The notes beneath the pieces are model-generated. The model was not told where the DNA came from. It made no database searches and saw only the letters and a program-made list of their open reading frames with translations. Both the position numbers and the translations under genes were made by a program. A DNA stretch of 64,000 nucleotides from Chryseobacterium nepalense (lineage in GTDB: Bacteria; Bacteroidota; Bacteroidia; Flavobacteriales; Weeksellaceae). This document shows, one piece after another, positions 8,804 to 16,207 of the stretch; positions within the stretch are counted from its first letter, which is position 1, and each line of letters starts with the position of its first letter. The stretch covers positions 434,001 through 498,000 of the forward strand of contig NZ_CP096203.1 in assembly GCF_023195755.1 (NCBI RefSeq), given 5' to 3'.

Positions 8804-9574
8804 TTAATCAAGGGTAAGCCAAACCGGAGCATGGTCGCTGCTTTTCTCCCATCCGCGGATATGCTTATCCACGCCTCCTGATTTCAGATTTTTAGACAGA
8901 TAAGGACTCAGCAATATATGATCCAGCCGCATTCCCGCATTCCGGCTGTAGGAATTATAAAGGTAATCCCAAAATGTATAAACAGTTTCTTCGGGATAAA
9001 GCGTACGGATAGAGTCTGTCCAGCCTTTTTTTAGAATTTGCTGGTATGCTTTTTTTACCTCAGGCCGATATAAAGCGTTCTCTTCCCAACGTTCAGGTTT
9101 GTATACATCAGATGCGGTGGGAATTATATTGAAATCTCCAATGACAACTGCGGGAAGATCCATTTCTATAAGCTGATCCAGTCTTTTTTTTAGGCGTTTG
9201 ATCCATGAAAGCTTATAATCGAATTTTGGTCCGGGATATGGATTTCCATTGGGGAGATAGAGACAGCATATAACGGTGTGGTTAATGATTGCTTCAATAT
9301 ACCGGCTTTGTTCATCTTCCGGATCTCCGGGTAAAGATCGCTGAACTTCGGTGATTTCCATATCTTTTGCCAGTATTGCAACACCATTCCAGCTTTTCTG
9401 TCCTTTCCAGATTGCGTTGTAGCCTGCAGCATTGATTTCACTTACAGGAAATCGTTCCTGCGGAGCTTTCAGCTCCTGAAGACACACAATGTCAGGTTGA
9501 GCTTCTTCCAGCCAGCGAAGTAGGACAGGAAGTCTTCCGTTTATTCCGTTTACATTATAAGTTGCTATTTTCAT
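8804..9574 (-). CDS. xth: exodeoxyribonuclease III
   Basis: An ExoIII/AP endonuclease of the EEP fold, 256 residues, the usual full length. Motifs in order: TYNVNG (5-10), CLQELK with metal-ligand Glu34, VVIGDFNI in the middle, MRLDHILLS, and SSDHAPVW near the C-terminus with the catalytic Asp-His pair. It acts in base-excision repair at AP sites and as a 3'-5' exonuclease. It stands alone on the minus strand. Confidence 0.95.
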   Translation of the reverse strand: MKIATYNVNGINGRLPVLLRWLEEAQPDIVCLQELKAPQERFPVSEINAAGYNAIWKGQKSWNGVAILAKDMEITEVQRSLPGDPEDEQSRYIEAIINHTVICCLYLPNGNPYPGPKFDYKLSWIKRLKKRLDQLIEMDLPAVVIGDFNIIPTASDVYKPERWEENALYRPEVKKAYQQILKKGWTDSIRTLYPEETVYTFWDYLYNSYSRNAGMRLDHILLSPYLSKNLKSGGVDKHIRGWEKSSDHAPVWLTLD

Positions 9575-9768
9575 AAGCTGCAGGGATTTATTTTTTCATA
9601 TCCACAATATTTGTTCCATATGAAAGCTATGTTGATGCATAATTTATTATAAAAAAATAAGTTGTGGTATCATAAATAACTTATTTGTTAAACTTTGGCA
9701 AATAAATTGTTACTATCAGCGTGAGCAATATAATTGCTATTTATCTTTAACCATTTTACAATAATATT

Positions 9769-10386
9769 ATGAAAAATTCAATTTTAACAGTTCTTGCAGT
9801 TGCTGCAATGGTAGCTTGTAAGAAAAATGAAACTACAACTTCCGATCAGTCTGCAGATTCAACAACAATGTCTGCTCCTGCAGATACCTCAATGAATAGG
9901 GGAGATTCTGCCACTACAGTGATGTCGGATTCCAATGCTGCAAACAGCACATTAAGTGCTCAGGATAAAAAATTTGCAGACGCAGCAGCGACAGGTGGTA
10001 TGATGGAAGTAATGCTTGGACAGCTTGCTTCAACCAATGCTTCTAGTGCAACTGTAAAATCATTGGGAGCAATGATGGTAAAAGATCATGGAAAAGCCAA
10101 TGATGAACTTAAAAAGTGGGCTTCTGCATCCGGATATACCTTACCGACAAATTTGAACGCTGACCAACAGAAAAAACATGACGAGCTTAAAGCTAAAAAA
10201 GGTGCAGAATTTGACCGTATGTATGCAGATCTTATGGTAACAGATCACCAGAAAGATATTGCTGAATTTAAAAAGCAGGCTTCTGAAGGATCTGAAGCAT
10301 CTCTGAAGTCTTTTGCCAGCAGTACTCTTCCTACATTGGAGCATCATCTGATGGAATCTGAAAAAGCAAAGACTGCTGTAAAATAA
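9769..10386 (+). CDS. DUF4142 lipoprotein
   Basis: A 205-residue envelope protein. The signal peptide ends in a lipobox-like VAAMVAC with acylation Cys17, followed by a Thr/Ser/Asp-rich linker (about 20-65). A helical DUF4142 domain (about 66-200) contains characteristic blocks such as KFADAAATGGMMEVMLGQLA and FDRMYADLMVTDHQKDI. DUF4142 proteins are ferritin-like helical bundles of unknown function, often linked to stress. It is monocistronic, with a terminator 31 bases after the stop. Confidence 0.92.
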   Translation: MKNSILTVLAVAAMVACKKNETTTSDQSADSTTMSAPADTSMNRGDSATTVMSDSNAANSTLSAQDKKFADAAATGGMMEVMLGQLASTNASSATVKSLGAMMVKDHGKANDELKKWASASGYTLPTNLNADQQKKHDELKAKKGAEFDRMYADLMVTDHQKDIAEFKKQASEGSEASLKSFASSTLPTLEHHLMESEKAKTAVK

Positions 10387-10417
10387 ATATATTCAATATT
10401 TATTATAAATCCAATTT

Positions 10418-10452
10418 AATTACGGAAGATCAAAACTCTTCCGTAATTTTTT
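10418..10452 (+). terminator. Rho-independent terminator
   Basis: A 12-bp stem (10418-10429 with 10437-10448) with a 7-nt loop and T-run, between the convergent DUF4142 and glycosylase genes. Confidence 0.85.
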
Positions 10453-10466
10453 TATCAATTATTTAA

Positions 10467-11066
10467 TTACTTTTTACTTACATACCGATTCTTTTTAAGG
10501 TAAAACCGAAGCGGCAGTTGGGCATGTTCATCAGCATAAGCAACCCCGATCCGTGGGGTAGAAGCAATATCCTCCGTACGATACTGTAATCCAGAATCTT
10601 CAATCCAAATATCTTCTCCTGTCAACGGTTTTCTGTTGAATGTCATATCGATACCCAAAGCTTTGCAGACAGATCCGGGACCTGAAGAAATGGATTTGTC
10701 GGATGAAGACCTGTTTCTTCTGTTTTCGATAACCGAGAACCCCTGGTATGGCTCGACAGATCTTATAAGAACACTTTTAGGATCGTTTTTTAGTGAAACC
10801 ACAATATTAAAAAGATGATGAATGCCATAACATAAATAAATGTAAGAATATCCACCCGGCTGATACATAGCTTCTGTTCTCAATGTTCGCCGTCCGCCGT
10901 AAGCATGAGAAGCTTTATCCTCTTCTCCGAAATATGCTTCTGTTTCAGTAATAATTCCGGCGGTGATTTCTCCGTTTTTCTTCGTGAAGAGTATTTTGCC
11001 TAAAAGATCCTGGGCAAGGAAAATAACATCTTTATTCTGAAAATATTCTGGTTTTAGCTTTGCCAT
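10467..11066 (-). CDS. DNA-3-methyladenine glycosylase (AAG/MPG family)
   Basis: A 199-residue member of the AAG/MPG family (Pur_DNA_glyco), which excises alkylated purines. Diagnostic blocks are LLGKIL (21-26), ETEAY (41-45, with the expected catalytic Glu43), ASHAYGGRRTLRTEAMY (52-68), the tyrosine-rich segment YSYIYLCYGIHHLFNIV (73-89), and SSGPGSVCKALGI. Length is typical of bacterial members. It converges with the DUF4142 gene and follows the Crp/Fnr gene on the same strand, 39 bases apart. Confidence 0.95.
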   Translation of the reverse strand: MAKLKPEYFQNKDVIFLAQDLLGKILFTKKNGEITAGIITETEAYFGEEDKASHAYGGRRTLRTEAMYQPGGYSYIYLCYGIHHLFNIVVSLKNDPKSVLIRSVEPYQGFSVIENRRNRSSSDKSISSGPGSVCKALGIDMTFNRKPLTGEDIWIEDSGLQYRTEDIASTPRIGVAYADEHAQLPLRFYLKKNRYVSKK

Positions 11067-11105
11067 AAAACAGCGTATGATTGAAATGTAATAATTTTTT
11101 TACTG

Positions 11106-11702
11106 TTAAACGTATATTTTTCTTTCAATAATTTTAAGATAATTTTCTTTTTCAAGCTTTTTGATGCATCTTACCACGGTTTCCGTACGCAAACCCGTGA
11201 TTGCGGCAAGTTCTTTTCTGGTAAAAGGAACTTCAAAAGCAAATTTAGACATATTATTGCTGAAACTTTTATGATATTCCAAAGCGCCTTTAATCCTGAT
11301 TTCGGGATGAAGCGACGAATTGTTCTGCAGCATGATGTATTTATAATACAGCCGTTGGGACAAAAAACTGTTGATATCCATTGAAATATTGGGGTTTTCA
11401 TCCAAAAGCTTCATGAATTTTTCTTTAGAAAGAGTAATAATGCTTGTAGGCTCAATGGCAACTGCATTTACGGGATATTTTTTATCAATAAAAAGCAAAA
11501 GTTCACAGACACTGAAACCATTATGCAGAACAGCAAGAATAAGTTCTTTGCCGTCTTCATTAAAATGGCTTAGCTTTATCCGTCCTCTTCTGATTTGGTA
11601 AAACAGTCTCGGCGTATCTCCTTCGTTGAAAATAATCTCAGAATTTTTCAGGTCTTCAACTGCTGCACCGTACGATAGCAAAAGTTCTTCTTCAATTAGC
11701 AT
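11106..11702 (-). CDS. Crp/Fnr family transcriptional regulator
   Basis: A 198-residue regulator. The N-terminal cyclic-nucleotide-binding-type beta roll (about 15-120) includes IFNEGDTPRLFYQIRRGRIKL. A dimer helix (about 120-140) follows, then a C-terminal winged helix with the recognition segment FTRKELAAITGLRTETVVRCIKKLE (about 160-184). No Fnr-type Cys cluster is present, so it is probably not an oxygen-sensing FNR. The glycosylase gene follows it. A 16-bp palindrome in the upstream divergent region (11821-11836) is a candidate operator. Confidence 0.9.
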   Translation of the reverse strand: MLIEEELLLSYGAAVEDLKNSEIIFNEGDTPRLFYQIRRGRIKLSHFNEDGKELILAVLHNGFSVCELLLFIDKKYPVNAVAIEPTSIITLSKEKFMKLLDENPNISMDINSFLSQRLYYKYIMLQNNSSLHPEIRIKGALEYHKSFSNNMSKFAFEVPFTRKELAAITGLRTETVVRCIKKLEKENYLKIIERKIYV

Positions 11703-11797
11703 GGATATGGTTTAAGGTTAAAAAGCTGTGAAGATGTATTCTTGACATCTTATCCTTCGAAGTTATTATTATAAAAGCGAAAAGATTATGACCTATA

Positions 11798-11840
11798 TCA
11801 TATCACCCTCATTTTCTTTAATATGAAATTTCATATCACC
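11798..11840. promoter_or_regulatory. palindrome and direct repeat in a divergent intergenic region
   Basis: A perfect 16-base palindrome, ATATGAAATTTCATAT (11821-11836), overlaps the second of two copies of TCATATCACC (11798-11807 and 11831-11840). It lies between the Crp/Fnr gene and the divergent cyanophycinase-like gene. Operator function is inferred from position and symmetry only. Confidence 0.35.
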
Positions 11841-11943
11841 ATCATAATAAAACAAATTGTATTTGCATTGATTAGAATCAATCATATTGTTAGAGTTCTT
11901 TCGTAAATTCGATAGAAACAGAAAACAAAATATTGATTATCAT

Positions 11944-11991
11944 ATGAACAGCAAAACGAAAGACAAGGCAGTTCCAAAGGGAAATTATTGA
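11944..11991 (+). pseudogene. out-of-frame 5' end of the cyanophycinase-like gene
   Basis: ATG11944 opens MNSKTKDKAVPKGNY and then hits TGA at 11989-11991. Adding one A to the AAA run at 11982-11984 would instead read PKGKLLIIGGKED and join the long downstream frame. This therefore looks like the true N-terminus separated by a one-base deletion, either a real mutation or a homopolymer sequencing error. Confidence 0.6.
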
Positions 11992-12794
11992 TTATCGGGG
12001 GAAAAGAAGACCGTGATGGAACAGAAGTGGAAATAAAGGATAAAAATAAAAATTTCATCCCTCACGAAATTCTTCAGCTTCTCATAAATGATAAGGCAGA
12101 CAGAATTGAAGTTATTACCACGGCAAGTTCAGAGCCTGAAAGCATGCGCGAAACCTACACCAAAACATTTAAAGAAATAGGATATACTAATTTCGGATTT
12201 ATTCATTTCACCGGTAAAGCTGAAGATGAGTATGTTCAAAGAATCAGAAAAAGTAAAGCTGTCTTTTTCACCGGAGGCGATCAGAACAGAATTTGTAATG
12301 AAATAAAAAATACCGAAATCTGCGATGTACTGATGGAGAAATACCTCGGTGAAAAGGATTTTATAATTGCCGGAACCAGCGCAGGAGCAATGTGCATGCC
12401 TGAAATTATTATTTGTGAAGCCGAAGATGATGAGGCGATTTTGGAAAACGATATTAAACTCGCATCAGGACTTGGACTTTTATCGGGCTGCATTGTAGAT
12501 ACTCATTTTGTTCACAGAGGAAGGTTTGGAAGACTGGCACATGCCGTAATGCTTCACCGTGAATGTTTCGGAATTGGTTTGGTGGAAGATACTGCACTTT
12601 TAATTGAAGAAGGAAAGAAGGCGATCTGTAAAGGATCCGGGATGGTGATCGCAATGAGTGCGAAAGAAATCGGAAAAACAAATATAGAAACAGTGGAAGA
12701 GGGGCATCCTGTATATGCAGAAAATATAAAAGTTCATATCATTACGGACGGCTGTTCCATCAATCTGGAATCCGGAGAATTCAGGGCTTCCTAA
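11988..12794 (+). CDS. cyanophycinase-like S51 peptidase, apparent frameshift at 5' end
   Basis: A peptidase S51 protein. IIGGKEDRDG (2-11) is the usual opening. FFTGGDQNRI follows the second strand. GTSAGAMCMPE holds the nucleophile Ser, and DTHFVHRGRFGRLAHAV is the substrate-pocket block typical of cyanophycinases. The frame as given can start only at TTG11988, in the middle of the first strand, because the natural ATG11944 is one base out of frame. Cyanophycinases hydrolyse the Asp-Arg storage polymer cyanophycin. No synthetase gene lies in this window, so the substrate may be another beta-aspartyl peptide. A terminator follows. Confidence 0.85.
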   Translation: MIIGGKEDRDGTEVEIKDKNKNFIPHEILQLLINDKADRIEVITTASSEPESMRETYTKTFKEIGYTNFGFIHFTGKAEDEYVQRIRKSKAVFFTGGDQNRICNEIKNTEICDVLMEKYLGEKDFIIAGTSAGAMCMPEIIICEAEDDEAILENDIKLASGLGLLSGCIVDTHFVHRGRFGRLAHAVMLHRECFGIGLVEDTALLIEEGKKAICKGSGMVIAMSAKEIGKTNIETVEEGHPVYAENIKVHIITDGCSINLESGEFRAS

Positions 12795-12809
12795 ACTCAG
12801 GAATAAAAC

Positions 12810-12848
12810 AAAAGGAATATGCAATTTCAGCAGATTCCTTTTTTTATT
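12810..12848 (+). terminator. Rho-independent terminator
   Basis: A 9-bp stem (12810-12818 with 12834-12842), 15-nt loop and T-run, between the convergent cyanophycinase-like and response-regulator genes. Confidence 0.65.
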
Positions 12849-12864
12849 TATATTTTAAAATTGC

Positions 12865-13233
12865 TTATTTCAAGACCAGCAGGCCATTTATTTTTGAAAC
12901 AATATGATCAAGATCAAAAGGTTTCGCAACAAAATCATTTGCTCCCGCATCTGCTGCAATATCATCTCCGTCAACGCTTGCGGAAAGTACGATTACCGGA
13001 AGATCTTTAATGTCCTGTGTGTTTCTGATTGCTTTTAAAACCTGGTCACCCGACAAAAGGGGCATCCAAAGATCAAGAAGAATAAGATCCGGTTTGTCGA
13101 TCTGGATCTGCTTAATGAGGTTCGTACTGTTGATTTCGGTGAAGACGGTAAAACCTTCAGATTCCAGGAGCATCTCCAGGACATCAAGTATACCTTGGTC
13201 ATCATCACAGACCATTATTTTTTTGCTATTCAT
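12865..13233 (-). CDS. single-domain response regulator, partner of LOV kinase
   Basis: A 122-residue CheY-like receiver. The acidic pocket lies in VCDDDQG (8-14), the phosphoacceptor Asp is in ILLDLWMP (about residue 54), the switch Ser is in VIVLSAS, and Lys lies in VAKPFDLD. There is no output domain. Its start lies two bases after the stop of the LOV histidine kinase on the same strand, so it is almost certainly its cognate receiver in a two-gene operon. Confidence 0.93.
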   Translation of the reverse strand: MNSKKIMVCDDDQGILDVLEMLLESEGFTVFTEINSTNLIKQIQIDKPDLILLDLWMPLLSGDQVLKAIRNTQDIKDLPVIVLSASVDGDDIAADAGANDFVAKPFDLDHIVSKINGLLVLK

Positions 13234-13235
13234 TC

Positions 13236-14735
13236 TTAGTGATTTTTCATAATGGGTAATGTAAAACTAAACGTAGAACCTGCCCCGATTTCACTTTCTA
13301 CCCAAAGTGTCCCGCTGTGGTTGGCAATAATTTCATGTGAAATATAAAGTCCGATTCCCAGTCCCGGAAATTTTTTCTGTATTTCTCGTGCCCTGAAAAA
13401 GCGGTCGAAAATTTTCGCTTTATCCTGAGCACTTATTCCCATTCCGTAATCTGTAACCGAAACTTTCACGAAATTTCCCACCCTGTTGATATAAATATCT
13501 ACTTTATCTGATCCCGGAGAGTATTTTATGGCATTCGATATTAAATTATTAATAACCTGTGAGATCTGCAGCTCATCCCCTAAAATAGTAGCATTAGTAG
13601 ATCCTTTCAATGATATTTTATGATGCGGGGCAGATACGGAAAGATTATCAACGGTATCGCGAATGGTTTTGTCAATATCAAAAGGATCAAGATGGAGTTC
13701 TATATTTCCCGACTGTATCTTGGAGGTATCCAGAAGATCCGAAATAAGTACGTTCAGACGGTCTACATATACCGATACTTTATCAAGAGTTGTATTAAAT
13801 CTCTCCGGAGAATTTTCCGGAACCATTCTCTGTAAAAGCTGTACAAGACCTTTTATAGTGGTAAGAGGTGTTTTAAGTTCATGACTTGCAATGGAAAGGA
13901 AATCATCTTTTCTTCGGTCAAGTTCTTTTTTTTCTGTAATATCTTCAATTGCAATAAGAATTCTGTCTTTATATTGACCTTCAAATTCAATACGATAAGC
14001 ATTCAGGAGCATTACCTTTTTACCAATATGTGGAAAATCGTGTTCTACTTCATAATCAATTACCGGATTATTGGTCGGTAATATTTTCGTCAGGAGTTTT
14101 TTCAGAGGATCAATATCCCATTGATGATTACCCAGTTCAAAAAGGATTTTTCCTACGGTATCTTCTGAAGTTACTTTAAATGAATTTAAAAAATGCGTAT
14201 TCGCACTTAAAACTTTATAATCAGCATCAAGTACCAACAGACTTTCCCTCACGGTCTGAACAATACTTGAAAGAAAAGCTTCGCTGTCTACAAGTTCTTT
14301 TGTTCTTTCAAGGATCTTTCTTTCTACTGAAGATTTTTCTTCCCTCAGCTCATGCTCTGCTTTTTTACGTTCCGTGATATCATTTTGCACTCCGATAAAA
14401 TGAGTAATAATGCCTTCTTCATTTTTTACAGGAGAAATATAAAGTTCATTCCAGAAAAGTTTTCCGTCTTTTTTATAATTTCTTATTTCAAGTTTACAGT
14501 CTTTTCCTTTTATGATACATTCTTTAATGAATTCTCTCTCCGGCTGAGATCTGTCTTGTCCCTGAAGAAACCGGCAATTGTGCCCGATGATTTCGTCATG
14601 TGAATACCCTGTGATGGTTTCGAATGCTCTGTTACAGTAGATGATAGGATTGTCCGGCTGGGTATTATCTGTAATGATAATTCCGCAGTTGGCCGAATTC
14701 AGAGCCTGTATATAGATGTCAATGTTGTTATTCAT
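13236..14735 (-). CDS. LOV-PAS histidine kinase (probable blue-light receptor)
   Basis: A soluble sensor kinase of 499 residues from ATG14735. The frame continues 30 codons upstream but that stretch looks non-coding. Residues about 10-120 form a LOV domain. GHNCRFLQGQD (51-61) holds the flavin-adduct Cys54, Asn86 and Asn96 lie in RNYKKDGKLFWNELYISP, and Gln117 lies in FIGVQNDITE. All canonical FMN-contact residues are present. A coiled linker (120-150) and a second PAS (about 152-270) follow, then HisKA with His285 in SIASHELKTP, and HATPase_c with NLISNAIKY (397-405), DYGMGIS and GLGIGLYIS. Blue light should alter autophosphorylation and phosphotransfer to the adjacent receiver. Confidence 0.93.
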   Translation of the reverse strand: MNNNIDIYIQALNSANCGIIITDNTQPDNPIIYCNRAFETITGYSHDEIIGHNCRFLQGQDRSQPEREFIKECIIKGKDCKLEIRNYKKDGKLFWNELYISPVKNEEGIITHFIGVQNDITERKKAEHELREEKSSVERKILERTKELVDSEAFLSSIVQTVRESLLVLDADYKVLSANTHFLNSFKVTSEDTVGKILFELGNHQWDIDPLKKLLTKILPTNNPVIDYEVEHDFPHIGKKVMLLNAYRIEFEGQYKDRILIAIEDITEKKELDRRKDDFLSIASHELKTPLTTIKGLVQLLQRMVPENSPERFNTTLDKVSVYVDRLNVLISDLLDTSKIQSGNIELHLDPFDIDKTIRDTVDNLSVSAPHHKISLKGSTNATILGDELQISQVINNLISNAIKYSPGSDKVDIYINRVGNFVKVSVTDYGMGISAQDKAKIFDRFFRAREIQKKFPGLGIGLYISHEIIANHSGTLWVESEIGAGSTFSFTLPIMKNH

Positions 14736-14949
14736 CGGATTATAGCTGTTTGTCAAGTTTCCAAGCTTTAAACTTTCATTGATGTGCAAATATGGGAAAA
14801 AGAAGAATGTTTTGCAAATTTCCATAAATGCTACAAGGTTATTCGCAAATAATATGCCTTTAATATATTTTTTAAATTTAATCTTAAAAAAAAATAAGTG
14901 TTTTTTTACTTTAAATTATAATTGGTGTATTATTAATTTCATAAGAATA

Positions 14950-14957
14950 TATCTTTG
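14950..14957 (+). promoter_or_regulatory. -7 box (TATCTTTG)
   Basis: A perfect TAnnTTTG match 16 bases before ATG14974. TTG at 14922-14924 may be the -33 element at a long spacing of 25. The transcript would have a very short leader. Confidence 0.5.
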
Positions 14958-14973
14958 TGCTTTATACTGAAAC

Positions 14974-15738
14974 ATGAAAAAGGTCGGAATTATAGGCTAT
15001 GGCTGGTTGGGGTCAAGAATAAGCAGAAACTTTGCTGAAAGTTTTGAGATGCATGCTACCACAACATCACCGCAAAAGCTTAAAAATATTCGCTCTGAAG
15101 GAATTCAGGCGGATCTTGCAGTTTTTAATGAAGATGAAAAGCAATTTCCGGATCCATGGAATATTGCTCCGGAGCTTGATGTCATTATTATCACGGTTCC
15201 TTTTTCAGAAAGAAGAACATCAAAGGAAATACTACAAAAAAAGCTTTCAAGCTTAATTTCATTCATAGGAAAATTTGAAAAACAACTGTTTTTTATGAGT
15301 ACCACAAGCGTTTACCCTGACGAACCGGGTATTTTTAAAGAAGAGATGTTGCCTTCAGAAAATATTTTTACAGAAAATAAAATTAAAGAAGCTTTTCCAC
15401 AGATTAACATTCTGAGGCTTGGCGGATTGATGGGAGATTCAAGGTTACTGAAGAATTTTAACATCTCGGATCTGTCCGGAGTTGTCAATCATGTTCATTA
15501 TGAAGATGTTTCAGCAGTGATCCTGAAAATGATTGAAAAGGATGTTCGTGGTAAAGTTTATAATGTTGTGGCGCCGCTTCATCCTTTAAAACAGGAAGTG
15601 ATTGCCGCTCAGAATAATCAACATAGTGATGATATGCAGTATAATAATAAAGAAAGAATCATCTCGTCTGAAAAACTCATTACTGAATTAGATTTTACCT
15701 TTATACATCCTGATCCAAAAAACTTTCATCTGGATTAA
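14974..15738 (+). CDS. NAD(P)-binding epimerase/dehydratase-like protein
   Basis: A 254-residue Rossmann protein of the extended-SDR type. GIIGYGWLGSRI (5-16) is the dinucleotide loop, DVIIITVPFSERR follows the central strands, FFMSTTSVYPDE matches the Ser/Tyr region, and NILRLGGLMG and VNHVHYEDV are typical of the YeeZ-like NAD(P)H-binding group. The canonical Y-x3-K pair is not evident, so it may bind rather than turn over sugar nucleotides. The substrate is unknown. It is monocistronic. Confidence 0.82.
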   Translation: MKKVGIIGYGWLGSRISRNFAESFEMHATTTSPQKLKNIRSEGIQADLAVFNEDEKQFPDPWNIAPELDVIIITVPFSERRTSKEILQKKLSSLISFIGKFEKQLFFMSTTSVYPDEPGIFKEEMLPSENIFTENKIKEAFPQINILRLGGLMGDSRLLKNFNISDLSGVVNHVHYEDVSAVILKMIEKDVRGKVYNVVAPLHPLKQEVIAAQNNQHSDDMQYNNKERIISSEKLITELDFTFIHPDPKNFHLD

Positions 15739-15876
15739 TAATATTAATTTAATGTAAATTCATTTATATAAGAAAATATTTTCAGGTTTTGCTAAAAAAT
15801 GGTCTGCTTTATGCTAAGACAATAGTAAGCTGGTTAAAAGCTTACACCATAATCAAACACCTTAAAATATTAAATT

Positions 15877-16038
15877 ATGAAAGAATTTACACAATGGGAA
15901 AATTCCCCGTCGCTTAACAGAGAAATTGAACGCCAGAAAGCCCTTAAAGTTCTTGAAAAAGCAAAAATGATAAAAAGAAAAGTTGTTTTCCTGCCTAAAG
16001 GAGCTACAGGAAATGCAAGATTGAACGATATTTTTTAA
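15877..16038 (+). CDS. small basic protein, 53 aa
   Basis: ATG15877 to TAA16038 encodes 53 residues, starting MKEFTQWENSPSL and ending GNARLNDIF. It is Lys/Arg-rich with one predicted helix (about 12-36) and no signal peptide. A 10-bp terminator hairpin follows 52 bases after the stop, and the gap from the previous gene leaves room for a promoter, so it is probably a real small gene. I do not recognise the family. Confidence 0.6.
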   Translation: MKEFTQWENSPSLNREIERQKALKVLEKAKMIKRKVVFLPKGATGNARLNDIF

Positions 16039-16090
16039 TGTATTTGTTTAAGACTACTTTAAGATTTATCGCATGAATCACTATCCATAA

Positions 16091-16124
16091 ACCATAGCAG
16101 TTTTCTGTTATGGTAATTTTTTTT
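16091..16124 (+). terminator. Rho-independent terminator
   Basis: A 10-bp stem with one G-U pair (16091-16100 with 16105-16114), a 4-nt loop and a run of T, following the 53-residue gene. Confidence 0.75.
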
Positions 16125-16207
16125 AAAATAATTTTTACTGAAACTATAACACATTTTTTACAGAATAAAAGATGATTTATAAATAATATTTTAATATTTT
16201 AGTCAAT

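Noticed and set aside
14736..14825. Extended N-terminus of the LOV kinase
   Set aside because: The upstream 30 residues are Phe-rich and unlike a LOV cap; ATG14735 gives a normal start.
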